Origin: Manduca sexta | Lineage: Eukaryota > Arthropoda > Insecta > Lepidoptera > Sphingidae | DNA length: 64,000 nucleotides | Direction of reading: 5' to 3' | NCBI RefSeq assembly: GCF_014839805.1 | Contig: NC_051135.1 | Coordinates: 11,411,291-11,475,290 of the forward strand | In this document: piece by piece, positions 25,330-40,300 of the stretch | Layout of the letters: each line of letters starts with the position of its first letter | Numbering within the stretch: the stretch's first letter is position 1 | The notes under the pieces: model-generated | Told to the model about the DNA's origin: nothing | The model's database searches: none | Seen by the model: the letters and a program-made list of their open reading frames with translations, nothing else | Made by a program: the position numbers and the translations under genes

Positions 25330-28300
25330 GTAAGTATATTGGTTACTTTTTGCTTAGAATTAGATGAAATAAAGCTAACGAAATATCATAATGTAATAGC
25401 AATAAGCTTCAGTGATCTAATTATGGTAGAACGAGGTCTTTGATTATATAAAAAATTTAAAACCAAACTAAAATATGGTTGAACAATTGTGCACTGTAAG
25501 ACTCGATAAATGTCAACTGGGGCATTAATTCTGTTAGTGTAAAATGTAAATAAATTTATATTCTTCATATCCATTCTATCATCACCTTCTTATAAGGTAA
25601 TTAAAACTCCAAGAGCGTGCGACACTCTTAATTCGCAATAACGTCCGACATCACAAATTTTATATCGGTGCGCGGCGATCTGACAAGCAAGATTATTTTT
25701 TTCTTCAATCAACAAAACGCACAGGTGTTCGAGTGGCTTATTAATCATCAATACAATTGATAGCATCTCTCCAGCTCTTCAATCCGCGCAAATAACACTA
25801 TTGCCGGTCTCTCGCGAACCGTACCTCCGTCCACAGATTGTTGGGGTCCGATAGCAAAAAGCGCACTTGCTTCGTCATTAATAAAGTGTCGTGGTGGCAC
25901 GTATGGGCGCGGCGCATGCGGCCCGTCTCATAAATAATCAACCGGAGACCGCCCTGCCGCACAAACGGTAATGTTTCCACCCGTGGGAGACCGTCCGAGA
26001 TACGGGTGCGGTCCCGGTTCAGCAGGAGCGGTTGTATACCACCATTTGTAAATATTCTTATTGGGTTTATCATATTTGGTCTTTGCTTGCTTTAGATCGT
26101 GTTATACTCTTATTGTTTTTGCTGCTGTTCTATTCAGCTATCATTAAATCAATTGGCGCTTCATCGACTTAGACAACATCTCTCGAGTAATAGGATTTTA
26201 ATTTTAATGGAGCTCATCCACCTGGAAAACCTTATCATTTATAAGTTATCTATAGTCAGGCCTACCTCACTCCACACCTGCGGCTAAATGGTTTTGTGCG
26301 TATACTAAATCGATGCGAAATTACAACGAACTTGCATGACGATAAATACGTACAAAACGTACATAAAAATGGTTGGAGCTGATTAGCATCTATCGCCATT
26401 AAGTTGTACCGAACTCGCCGTACATTCGCGCCGCGACGCGTGTATATCAAGATCCAAAGATTATATGACGCGAGACGTGGAATCCGCCTGCGACGCTGCA
26501 CCGCTCCAACTAATAAGGAAAGGTTTCTCTTTGCATGTTGATGAATAAAACGATATAGATTATTGAGACGTGAAACATTTGTTTGGACAAAGTCTTAAAT
26601 ATAATAATATGTTAATTAATGGGGAGATTCAAAATAATTCAAGTAAGTGGTGATAGTCTACATTATATTGTTGAATTTATTGAGAGATAAAATTGAGGTA
26701 ATTTTTTTGTTATAGTTGAGACCGACCAATGCTTTTTACAGGTTATTATTTTTATAGCAGGATTTGAACTGAATACCATTTCAACTAATCTTTTAATATC
26801 GTCTCCCAACAAACCTTAATAACTAGATAAATTAAATTTCGTTACTTATGTAATTGCAGCTATCTTTGTCTATATTAAATAACACCATACCTATACAATT
26901 CCTATTCACGTGTTACAACAATATATTTACGGTTTTTCATTATCCAACCGAGTCGCAGCTAATTTCAATAAATAAATAACATATTACCTAACATTGGTCA
27001 TGCGTATTCTCGGTCGGCCCTTGCCGCTTCCTGACACACGGAGTGCGTTTTCAATTTGCATAAATCAAAGCGAGGTCTCAAACGTGCCACGCGTTGCAAA
27101 CGCGCCACAATCGCCACAAATCGCTGAATAATTAATACAGACTGCGCACGGTCACACCGTGGGCTAAATCACACAAGACATGCTTCTGACGTGAGTCCGT
27201 CTTGTAACTACATGTCAGATTTGAAAGCGTGGTGCTAATGGTAATCATCGTCGTAATCAGCAGGGCTGGCACGAGTAATGTTAATTTTTTGTTTTGATAT
27301 TTTATAGGCAATAGCGTTGTGTTTTGCGTGGACAGTTGGAGAACTTCCTTAACTAGTACAGAATTTTTATAAACAGGTGCAATTGTGGCTATTTGTAATA
27401 TTGTTTTGTCTTTGTTGACAATAACAAAACGACCACAAGTTTCCCATGGATTTAAAACGTTTTTGGTATGTACCTTAAGCTACATAGAGATATTTTTATC
27501 AAACTCCTCGTAGCATTTTCCACTTATAAAGCTTTCTCTCAATCACTACAAAGAAATCGTTTTTGTTATCAAATTCAAATTATCTATCCACAATGTTACA
27601 TTCTTCTCTATCTTTAATCAAACACATAAATCTCTCGGTACATTTGTAGCTAGTACCATATATACCACACACCTCGACCTTGCAGTTACGTGACGATCAG
27701 GACTCGGTGTTCAATGGCTCGTTAAAGGTACATAGGAAGTGATCTAATGTCCATTCGAGTGTGTACTCAAACGTGTTGGTTTACGTTCGTGGAGACTATC
27801 CAATGACGTCATCCTTTTCACAGCTCATGAGTTATGCCAGATGTTGCAAAAAATAATAGCGACTTCAGTAATGAACCGAAACGGATTGATGGTTGTAAAA
27901 AGTGTATTCATATTTCAAATGATATTTTATCGTCTGTACTGTTCATTATTACATAGGAGTGACCCTAGACCTCATCATAGATAACTGGAATATCTACCAT
28001 GTCGATGTGCTGTAGATTTTATCGCGTTTGGACTTTGGGAGTTCAATGTTAGATTGGTAAAAATGAAACAACATTATGCATTGTAATATTGTCTAATTCA
28101 ATCAAAATTCATCATGTCATCATCATCTAATCCATATAACACACACATCACTCATCAGCGTCACTTGCTTCTCGAAACATTCATCACCTGTTCAAACAAT
28201 GAAAGTCAGTCAGATCGTTTCAGACGATCGGCAATTAATCGCGCTCACGGTCGCAGTCGCGATGACAGCATTGAGGAAACGCCCTGCGTTTCACCATCCG

Positions 28301-31300
28301 CGGTAACAATGAACAATACCGGACATTGGTTGCAGTTGCCAGTTGCGACCTCAGCCATTGCTTCCACGCATTCGTGAACCTGGGTATTTGTTTGTCATTT
28401 GTTTCGCTTTCCTACGTTTTGTTTGATTGAACGTGATACGGTTTGTATTGGCTGCTTTAGAGTCAATGTTGTTTTTGGCAATTTTAATCAAATTTTGACC
28501 CCAAGGCTACTTGCGTTACTACATATTTTGTTTCTACAATTGCTCTCTAATACCCGAATCCAACTCAACAAATGTCTTCAACTGCCTCTGTTCGTGATAT
28601 TCAAGTTTTTAAACGTAAAAATATCAAAACATTTTATTTAGGTTGACAAATTTGAAAATAAAATCCTTTTCGTTATCGGTGCGCAAGCATCACTCATCAG
28701 TTTTAAAATAAAGGTTTTATATAACTTTAACTTTGCCTGCATACAAATAATCATATTAATTTTGCATGCAAAACTCGTGTTAATATGCATAATATATTAA
28801 AGAATAATATCATAATATGGAAAACTTATTTGGATACACACGTGCATGAATATTTCATGAAATTAAATTTTGTTCAATCATTTCTTTTATGCGTAATCTT
28901 CGATTTTGCGTGAAATGTTTTAAATTTAAAATATGGAATATGTCAAATCGTAAAAATGAAATATTTGGCAATTAGTCCATTGAAATGTTACATTTTTTAG
29001 GCCTTACCTTGCGTTTTTTAGAGGACGCAATTTTATTTTTTAGAAGTGTAGGGGGGGCAGTGTAAAGCTAAAACCAAGTTTGTGGGGTCGCCACCCTTGT
29101 CCCACGGCCGCCATCTTGGGTTGAAATGGTTTTACGATGTATCTCTTTAACTATTTATCTGAGAAAAAAAATTATATACATTTTTTGTTGCAAATTAAAT
29201 TCTCACCAACTTTGGTCTAGTAACAATTGTCGTAGAACTATAAATAAAAAAGTTATCAGCGAAAATGTTAAGAAATTCAATGTTAAGCAATGTCCATTGC
29301 AACGTCATCAGAACGTGTGTTTATAAGGTTCATAATACGTACAACACAAACCCGCGGTTGTCGGCTTGTACGCGAATTACTTGGATCCTGAATCGCTTTG
29401 GGACAGATGAAGCAATTGCTTAACATTTTTGCTTATAACTTTTTATTTATAGTTCTACGACAAAAAGTTACTAGACCAAAGTTGTAGAGAATTTAATTTG
29501 CAACAAAAAATGTATATAATTTTTTTTGTCAGATAAATAGTTTAAGAGATATATCGTAAAACCATTTCAACAAGATGGCACCGTGGCGACACAAACTTTT
29601 AACGACCCCTACACTTCTAAAAAATAAAATTGCGTCCTCTAAAAAACGCAACCCCAAATGTAACTTTTCAATGGACTAAATGTTCAATTTCTTTACAGTG
29701 AATAAGTGGTACCTGTTTTCAATCTAAATTGAAATAATTTGTATGATTTACGATTGATTACCCGCGTTGTTTATTACACTTTTTATTGACACTCCATCAT
29801 TGGAATAACAGGTTTTTTTGCATTCACCAAATGGTCTCAGTAAACTTAATGCTGCTGCGAAATTTTACTTACAAAAGTACAGGATGTTTTGTTTTAAATA
29901 TAAAGACTTTAAAAGGGATTCCAAGATAACAATTTGAATAATTTATTTTACTACACACATAAAAAAGAAAACAATAAAAATGTATAAAAACAGTATAGAA
30001 CTTACCTGAATTTTAATTTTTTAAATATTTGACGACTATTAAAATAAATATAAATAATGTCATTCAACTTGATGGCTTGTGTAAATGTGTTATCATAAAA
30101 CCAAATATTAATCGGAAGAATACTCCTGATTAATTTAACAGCTACATAGTCGTATGTGTAAGAGATATATTAATTATTCCACAATTCCTTTCAATACCTC
30201 GAAGGACGCTCCTTTTGAAAAATAATTAACACATAAATATATGCAAATATGCAATATAGACATGTTCATTATTCCAAAATTCATTTCAATTCTTCGAAGG
30301 ACACTTCTCAATAATAATACCGTTAAAATGATAAAATACGCACCCTGTATACGCTAATTACTTGCCAAGTTGAATTAATTCGGTATCTTCCTAAGTCCTG
30401 TTCCAATTACCGGGCGTGTTTGGAAATATCTCATAATATGACGGTTTGATATTACAACATAAAACTAAAGGCATATGTTATGTTTCAACGACCAGCAATT
30501 ATGTACGTAATGTTCAGTAGTTAGCACGTTGAGGTACGCTACAGGTTGCATTTAAGTGTTTATAGATATAATACAGGACAGTTCAGGACACCTTATAGAT
30601 AATTGCCATGCCATAAGACGTTTGTTTATTTATATAAAAATGTTTATGAAATAGGAATTTTTTCATATGTGTTTATAGATATAATACAGGATAGTTCAGG
30701 ACACCTTATAGATAATTGCCATGCCATAAGACGTTTGTTTATTTATATAAAAATGTTTATGAAATAGGAATTTTTTCATATTTCTTTTTTTTTATTTGTG
30801 TCTGGTAAAGTGGTGTGGGGTCCAATAGAATGTCGACTGACGAGAGATGATTACCCCTTGGCAGTCGACACAACTCGGAACATCCGACACGCATTTTTAG
30901 TTCACACACGCTCGCCTTTAATCCCAAAGGGGTTGGCAGAGGCGCAACTGGTCCACCTACTTTACGCCGTGCGTATTCCGTCCATGATTGGATAAAGGAC
31001 GAATCCATCTCCATATCCGGCACAAATTTCTGTTTCCGGGATGATACTGAATAAATAAACCCAAAAGCACGCCTGACCCGGAAATCCAACACGAGACCTT
31101 AGCACTGCAGTGGTCCCGTAACACAACTACGTCATCGAGGCCGTCCTATATCCTATAATCTTGATTATCTCTGCACCACCCTAAGGTTGACTGGTAGAGA
31201 ATGCCTATGGCATTAAGTCCGCCTGTATACATTTGTATATTAAGTGCAATAAATAAATAAAATAAATAAAGAATCCTAGATAACTTTTCCTTTCAAAATA

Positions 31301-34300
31301 TTTTATACCTAATGATCTATGCATAGGTCCCAACTACTGAGTAACGATATTCTATGGGCCATGAACCATAAACTATGCTCCCTCATCAGGGTGGGGGGCA
31401 CGCCCTAAAACGGAGTATCCCCTGCCCCAAAAGCTGTGGGTTTCCATAATCCGGTCTTATTTAAGGCAGCAGTAAATTCAAGTGATCGGTGGACCGTTCC
31501 CTCCCCAGTCGTGTTTTCGGCACTCGGTTGGGTTTTTGGAAAATATTTAAATTTTGGATTGATGGTATGTTTTCAGTTCCGTATACAAATTCGACATTGT
31601 ATTTTTTATGTTTATAAAAATCATTATTTTATTACTCATGCCATTTGTTTATTGTTATATATATGAATGAATTTTGTTAAAAAGAAGTTATGATGCCTAT
31701 GCAGAACAACACCAAGTAATGTATAAGAGCGCCCTAAAAGCAAATGGCATAGACCACGGAAAATTGTTCTAAATATTAAAATAAATACCCGACTGTTTTA
31801 TACGCTGGTAACATGAGTCTGCATATTTTTATTAACTACCCGCATAGTTTGATCGCGTTTTTCATACATGCAATTCATTTGTTTGTGTGTACGTTTGTTT
31901 TCACGCGCCGCGCTGCTGCCGGCCTCATTGCTGTTACTCCGTAAGTAAAAAAAGGTAAGAAATGCAAATACCTAATATATTATTGTACCATTGTATGTAA
32001 GTACCCTTAAATCCCTGATTTTTTCGATGATGATACGGAAATTGATTTCAATCGATTTCATATCTCAATCCGTCCACGTTGAGTTGAGTAATGATGTACC
32101 ACTTAAGGTATATCTTGAAAGAGCGTTCTTAAATGAGCAAAACCTATATCCGGCAAACACTCATGACAATTGCTTAAAAATAAAAAATCAATTTGCCACC
32201 GAACCGAACAACATAATGGCCAATATTTTCCAAACAACAGTAGCAGAATATCAATTTAGCGCATTAATATTGTATTCATAAAGGATCATCAATAAAAACT
32301 TGTACAGAGATGAAATCGGATATTGCTCTCGTGGACCACACACATTGCGCAGGTTTGAACCGTCACTATCTATAATGTGCGTGTAATAAAACGCGAGGAA
32401 TTGAACTTTACACCTAATCGAATATTTCAAACGGGCGGCAATAAACACCGGCGACTAGTTCGCACTCATAAAAGATGCTCTCTATAAAAAGTTAATAGAT
32501 TGGCGCGATGAGGTCAAAGAACACGCATGTATGGGCCTGCAGGGACGGACTGAGAGAATCCCGCCGGGTGTAAGGGGCTCCTGATTTTTATGTACAGCAA
32601 TGGTGTAATATATTTTATCAATTGAATGTGACAACTCACCTAACTGTGTATTTACTTGTATATTTTTTGTGAAATAAAGTATGATTGGAAAGGCCGCTTT
32701 GATGTATTGTTTTTTTTTTTATTTCTTTTATACATATACTCGCGGGGCTTCATTGTTTTTTTTTTTAGTATGTCAGGTTCATACTATGTGAATAAAACCT
32801 CTCATTATGAAGATTCTATGAGGTAGAAAGTCGACAGTTGTGTTTCCGAATTTCGACTTCTGTACCATGTGTATATTTCATACTTATCTTGTTAACATGC
32901 CCCATGACAATATCCTGCACCCGGGTTTCATTTGCATTGAAAATTTGGCGCTAAACTGTTCACTCTCACTGAAATACCGAACCAATTTCACCTCTGGAAT
33001 CCCCACAGCTACATAACGTTGTTTAGCCCCTCACGCGCGCCAACAAATTCGACCCTGTGCCCTATCGCTCGCCCCTATCAGATGATATGCAAACAGAGCG
33101 TTGGCACCGCGGCAGGTCGCGCTCGGATCTTGTACGCACGGATTTATGCCCGCCACCCTGATGTGGCCGCGTCTCGCACGCCACCAAACATGTTCAATCA
33201 TATCTTGCATATTCATAGGCCGACGTTTACGCTGTTTAATGTTGGTACTAATTTGATTTCTCTAACGAATGTTTAGATAAATACAATGTTGCATGTTGTT
33301 CGATATTGGTGTTTATTACTGACATTTCTAGGTTTATTGTTGTTATCATCCTCATCATCATTTTCGTGGTACCATCTCATTACCAAGTGAAAATTATCAT
33401 CCACACTTTTACTGATTCTATAGGTCATGACAGACAGAACGAAACAAAAAGTAGAATGGACACTCGTGAAATAGTAAAAATATGAATTATGACTTCTGCA
33501 TTTTATAGATGGATTCGATAATACTCTACTGACGAATATAAAAGAAACTTCGAGATTTGTAGCCGAAGATATATACTCAATCAGCTAAGTTAGGTTGGTA
33601 AACATGTCATGGTCTGATTGCTCTGATTGGTCAATAGTTTTGTGCGTTTCCTTGCTAGTGTAGGTTTTAAACGTGGGCATCTATAGATCTATAGGCTATG
33701 CTTGTCAGAATGATTAAATACTTAGAACAAGCCAACCTACCCAAGCGATTGTAGCAAATGATATATTTACCGATATAAATAAGTACATTCTTTCAGTTCC
33801 GCACGTGTATTCGGTATATTTTGGCATAAAACTTACGACACTCAGTACGTAGCTCTTTTATAAAATATATTTGCTAGCAGTAGTTAGCAATCCTAGAGAT
33901 TATCGATGAAACTCACAAACTTTACCTCCTAGTGGTGTTGTTGTACTGTTATAGAGGTGGTTAGAAAAGACGCAGCAAAAAGTATAAAACCGTGTGTCAG
34001 GGGACCGCTGCAGACTTCATCGATTAGCTCTATGTGCAAGAACATTACTGGGAAAGTTAATACTTTGCAATAACCCTATTGCATAAGAAAAAAATTTGAT
34101 TAGGCCAGATACTTTCTCTTTGAGAGCTTTCATGTATTTATTGGCTGTCCATACATTTTACGATCAATGAGGTTTGATGAAGTAACGCATTAGATGACAA
34201 ATCTGTTATACGAAAATCCTTCCATGCAGTATCAGCCTTAACTAATGCATGGCTGCAGGTGGCAGGTCTTTGCGATCCTTTCTATCCGATTGCTGAAGGA

Positions 34301-37300
34301 GATTATTATTATTTCTATATGCCTTTGTGGCTCTGTCCAATTATCCCGGGCGCCATCCCTCGAAACCATTACTACTCCTAGTTAGCGACTATTAGTTTTT
34401 ACTTTACACAATCACTGTAGTGTCCCGGGTTTATGAACATTATAGGTAGTTCAATTACTGGCCACTGAGAGATTTTACGTCAAAACCTTGTGATGTCAAA
34501 CACAATTCAATGCTATAAATAGGTTTGTTATTAAAAGTTAAATATCGTTCAATTGTTCATGACACCCATGGCGCCGTCAAACGAGCGACATGCTCGACTT
34601 GTAATTGAATAAAAAAAAAAAAATCAACAACATCAAAATCCTTGACGTTTCAATCATTGTGAGTCACAATGCGACACGAATGAGTCGACCCTGCATGTCG
34701 ACTGTCACGTTGGTAAACTGCCGCAGGACCGCTGCGCACCTCCCCCCATTATATTCAGATGAGACAAGATCGGGCGTGCGTGGTTTTGTTTCTTTTTTTT
34801 TTTTTTTTATCACCAACAGAGATGTTAGGCCACGGCAAATGGCACCTAATGACACCTCGCAATATCTCATAAGGACTGACGCTCGGTGTAGAAACTAGTA
34901 ATTCTCTTTGAAAAATTGCTTGGATTCTCCGGTGTTTTGAGATTAACTGTCGATGATAAATTGCGAAATATTGGAGACCTGGGGATAAGTATAATTCGAT
35001 CGCGATCATTATATTGTGTAGTTAAATTTATGTTTCTTCGTTAGAAAATAATCGTTTAGAAGCTGAATTATAATCAAGATTACAAGGTGATCGACAGCAC
35101 AGCGAATGTTCATTCAAAATTATTTTCAACCTTATGTTAATAAAATTGTTATTAATTAACTTATACCGTTATTGTGAGTATCGAACAAAATCAATAAAAT
35201 ACAAACCGTAAAATTATTAAAATAAGATTTAAAGTAATTTGCACAAAGAAACCGCTTTGGCGCGCACTCACAAGTCACAGCCCATCGTGGAGCGTCGGCG
35301 TTAAATCACAGGCGCAGGACTGACATTAGCGTGTAACATGAGCGCCCATTCGCCAGCGTACGGCTGATTAATGAGCCATCTGATGGTGGCCGACGATCCT
35401 TCCTCACATGTCTTTAAACTGTGCTCTCGGTGTTCTCACGTTGTTCATGATGGATGCAGGCCGGGTCGGCGAGCACACCCGCGTGCAATTTGTTAGCTAG
35501 ATGCAAGACTCGCGGACAGAGTGTACGCGCCAAATGAACACGTACTAGAAATGGGTGGGTCCGGGCGATGTCTTTATTGAATGGTTACTTTGTTGCTAGT
35601 GGCCGAGCATCGGTTGGAGGATGGTTTTTTAGTTCGTTTGTGTAGTTCTAATCAGATGATTATGTCGTCCTTGTAGTATATAATACTGTTGCTTCTGTGT
35701 GGTGGTTTGATACATCTACGGATAGCCAATAATTGATGTGATAGTGTAGGAACATTTTGGTTCCCATTTCTGAGCAAATCATAAGTTGTTTTTTCAGGAC
35801 CCTCTCACAATTTTTTAATTTGTCCTGACTGACTGACTTGGACATTACTCCTAGGACCTCACCCAGTCCACAGCCCAAATACGTTGCCGTTATACTAATT
35901 ATAGCAATAGTCGTAGCTATGAAAATATTTTTTACTTCACAAATATCGTGTATAATTATGTTGAAAGTCAAATATTTCGAACATAAACATAACCGTCCAT
36001 TCGATTGCACCGTTATGAGAAAAAGGGCAAGTGTTTTTTCCAACACTTTCGCCACTCGACGGTAGCGAAGTACAATGTCACCGAATGTTTTATCACACTT
36101 TCGCGTTTGATCCGCGTTGTTGTAATTAAACGGTTAGTTTCACTCGAAATTGATTACTTTATTACATGCGCGTACAACCGAATAACACGTAGTCGCTTAA
36201 TCAATTAAAACACATTATCCTTGCTTAGAGTTCTAGAACATTCGATTCAGCTGACCGCGATGATGTGATACACTACGTAACACCATGGTAATTGGCCTAA
36301 TGCAATTGTCATTTGTTATGGCAATGCTAATAACACCCTCCGCGCCACGTGAGCCGTTTGTCTTTGTTGCGCATCTACACAACCTATATGTACTTAGACT
36401 TTGTTATACAGGCTCATTTTAATATTGTGTTACTAAATTAAACTAAATATGTATCTATCATTGCTATGATCATGTCAAAGTTATCAATAAATAAGGAATA
36501 TTTTCGCCAATACCTGTTTTTAGTCTTTTGATTTTTTTTTATCACTTAGTTGATGGAATATTGTGTGTGCGTAGGTTTAATTCTGTCTGAAAGTGGGATG
36601 ACACCGCTCCAACGAATTCTTTTAGAGGTAGCAGTATTAGCGTTAGGGCATGTAATATCAAAAATACTTTTTGTTATTATTTATTTTATTGGAACACTTA
36701 TTTATTTTACATCTACGGTTAAAATAAGTTTTGTAAAAGCTTATTTTCTAGTAGAAAAAATACTTATTTTTCTACTTGAAATTAACTCATTTAGTAACGC
36801 AATGACAAAATGACCGTTTTTAATACGTCTTATATTATAATAAGAGTAGTAAACAGAAAACATTATTGTGTTTACGGAGCGAAATCATCTTCGTGAAAGT
36901 TTTTCAAAGGAAAAGTTGATGTACGCATATTTATAACATAATATCTTTAGCGCCCTGGCACAGTAAAAAAATACGTTAAGTATAGTGTACTTTTTCTTAA
37001 TAACAATAAAAAGCAGTGCTGTTCAAATATGTTGTCGCCTTATAATTTACGTAGCGCGAGTTGCTAACACACCGTGGAAGACTCCTGTCAACTATAACTC
37101 GCGTATCATTAGCTCTAGTGTACTCGCCCGGGTCATGCAATGAAGAATAGTTATAGCATCGTTGTTGCTGATAGATATAGAGAATGGACTAAACGATATG
37201 TCCACAAAATAGATCATTCTGTAGAAAGAAACAAAGCGAATGTGCGGCCTATTCCTGTCTCTTTTCTACAGGCATTTAACGTAGACATCCTTGTTACTCA

Positions 37301-40300
37301 GACGAAGATAATGGTTATGAGAGCCAATGGTCTTACTGAGCAGGATGCAAAAGACCGGGCGAAATGGAAGGATTGCAGTACGAAGGTGGACCATGGCACC
37401 TAGGCCGGGATAATTGACAAATAGAAGAAGATCCACATTAGTAAGAACATTGTAGGAAGGCAGTTCATTCTCTACATCTCTGCTGCTAGACAGCTTTCAA
37501 ATGCAGAAGATTCTTTTAAATTTGCGCTTTATCCGTGCGAATATCTATTCTGTAAATCAGACTTAATGGATGTTTATAAGCATATCTGGTAAACGCAGCC
37601 CGGGGTTAAAAACCTGGAACACGCTAATGAGTTTCTAAGATCATTATCCGTCAATTTATAAGGCGCTGTTGAAAAACATGAATAGAAGGTGTTAATAGCA
37701 ATAATGTGTTGCTTATACAATTTTGTTTGTGCAATAATTGTTATGTGTGTGATGTGGTGGCGAAGTAGTAACGTGTAACGTCATCGTGAAACGTGACGGA
37801 AAGCTACCTTTTTCCAGGGAGAAACTGAACTGCGTTGCTGTTTTGAAACTGTGTTCCAATTTATCACGAGTTACCTTTGTCAAATAATCTCACGTGAACA
37901 TAGACGGAATTAGAAACATATCAAATTGCATTTCCCTTGTCCAATATAAATTAATAATTGCGTATCCATTCCTACTCTTTTGATTTTATGAACAAAAGTG
38001 AAATTGATATCAGGTGGATTGGATTACAAAGCACACGCCAACGTATCGATTTTGATTATTTTTGCAAAGGTTCATAGACAGGGGTTTCATTAGCGACCTC
38101 GTTAGATAGAAACAAACATATGGCAGTTCCCTTGCAACCGACGCCATGCGCCGCCGCTTTCATGTGTCTTATAATAACTCGATCCAACGTAATTATAGAC
38201 TTTCTTATGCAAATTACTTTGTGTCCAAGACTTGTAAAAAGAAGGCTACACGACACACGCGGCGGCAAAAAAACCGTTATAGTGGAAAAACATTAAAGAA
38301 GTCTGAAGAAGTGATTGATCGCTCGCAACACAAAAAAACGCAGACGACGAAATGTGTTGTCATTAAGTACAACATCTCAATTAGTATTCGAGCATACCGC
38401 ATGATTTGCTCCCATTAGTTGAAGGTGAAATCTATAGAGCGGGGCGTTTGCGACGAGGCTCGGTGTTGCACGTTTCGTTCCGCTAACAACCTCTTGTTAG
38501 CACCTATTGAGCATTCTTACGTCATATTGTCGATCAGTCGAGACTCGCGACCCGGCTAATGGGTTCTTTACAACGCCAATCCGAATGGAAATCTTCGCCT
38601 TCTTAAATCGATTTTAATGAACGCGTTCACAAAGCAAAAAAGGTCCGTCTCGATCAGCAATCTCTCTCACGAATCGTATTGATATTAGAAATCATTTCGC
38701 GAGCGTGACTAACCAACCTCCCCTAACGGTGTCGTCGGTTGACTTCTGGATGGAGATTACTGAAATACCATTTGCAGTGATGACGCGTGATGGAATCTGT
38801 AAGCGGTATATTGCACCGTGCGGTGTCGGCTCTGTCCGCGGCTCACGGCGGCTCTCGTGTGCCGAGTGACATGTGTCTCGCGACGTCTCGACATGTTCCG
38901 ACAGCCGCCCGGCATCCGTCGACACGCCTTTTCCGATTACCTATTTACTGCACGCAAGGCGGCTGCAGGTCTATGGCTCGTGACAATTCTAAACGCTAAA
39001 ATGTGCATCTAACTTGTCGCCATAGTTTGAAATCGTAATGTTTTATAAACAACAACTTATATTGCTATGGCCAGTATCAGAAACACTAATGTAAAGTGCA
39101 AGCGTCGCGGCCGCCATTGTTCTTGCAGGCACACGTACCATTTCATCACGCTCGTGGTTGTGTTCGAAATGAAGACACGTGTCCGCATGCTCGACAACAT
39201 TAACATTTATTATTGTGTTGGCTTTCGTCTTGCCTGTAGTTCCTTAAACAACTACGATTACCGATGCGCGTATTGTTTCACGACAATTGGCATGTGCGCC
39301 GTGTCCCGTCTCGCCCCGCCTCGTCCCTACTCGGCGCGCCTGCGCTGGCGCACATCGGGCATACAATGGACGTATTTGAAGCACGTGCTGCGGCCACATT
39401 GATCGTCGCCAAGTGTCGCCAGGTGACTTTGACTCGGCGTCGATTAGCATGAACGCGGGCGCATCGTCCGATCGTTATCAATTTGTCCGGAGTGTAGCCA
39501 CAGTGGCCGATCTCTCGGCATTGTCTTGTCCTTCCACACGTCAATCGGCCGTCAGCGTGCGCTTTGTCCGACGTCGTCCATTCCCGGTTCTTTGTGGGTT
39601 GATTGACTGGGACCGGGCGCGATTAAATCTAGATAATTGCATCGTCAAGGTCTTCCACGAAGTCGACATTTAGACGGGCGGCGCTCATCCGCCGCGTTGA
39701 TCCGCGTAATGAGACGGGTGCGAGCTGCGAGCGCGCCTCGTCCGCATAAATCTGAGATAATGGTGCGGAGCGTGAGAGAGCGCAGTCGTGCCACTTTACT
39801 TTACGTAATAAGTAGATACGTTAGGATCTACGTCGCGGAACGCGCCCCGGATGCCCATGGTGCCCAATTTCCCTATTGTTAGCAGTTTAAATGAGAACAT
39901 TTCCGTCTTCTCTGTCCGTTTCTGCTCTCCCTGCGGCCACCTCATTACATTATTACGTCTCGGTACGGGGGACGTCTATTATACTGCAGGTATTCCTGTT
40001 CGAAAGCGAGTACTGTTCGTGGCTGACAACTTGTGATGTATTCGGCACGTTCGACTCGAGGGCATTTGACATATTAAAGCTGGTTCTGAACGGTAATAGT
40101 TTGTGTGGTATTGGAACTATTAAGGCATGTGGGAGGGCGATGTCGGCTCCGCTTGACGCGCCCGCCGACGCCGAGTCACGCGACCTTCCGGATGCGATGG
40201 GAAAAAAGCCATTGTGTCGCGTGCCTGTCGCATGTGGAGCGTAATGCGAGGCTCATTTTAATTGGAACGTTTTTTAATCTGTCACGCGAGTTGCGCCCGA

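Noticed and set aside
35660..36065. 131-codon minus-strand frame and an overlapping plus-strand frame, both with a hydrophobic segment
   Set aside because: Both strands are open over the same bases and each contains one TM-like run from T/A-rich sequence. No family resemblance or splice structure favours either.
37140..37403. Full 87-codon ORF as a host gene
   Set aside because: Its C-terminal third resembles the end of a LINE polyprotein and it is followed by the typical purine-rich LINE tail; I call only that part, as a remnant.
38146..38418. Basic 90-codon plus-strand frame in the twin intron
   Set aside because: Lys/Arg-rich because of A-rich codons; no recognisable motif and no supporting splice sites.
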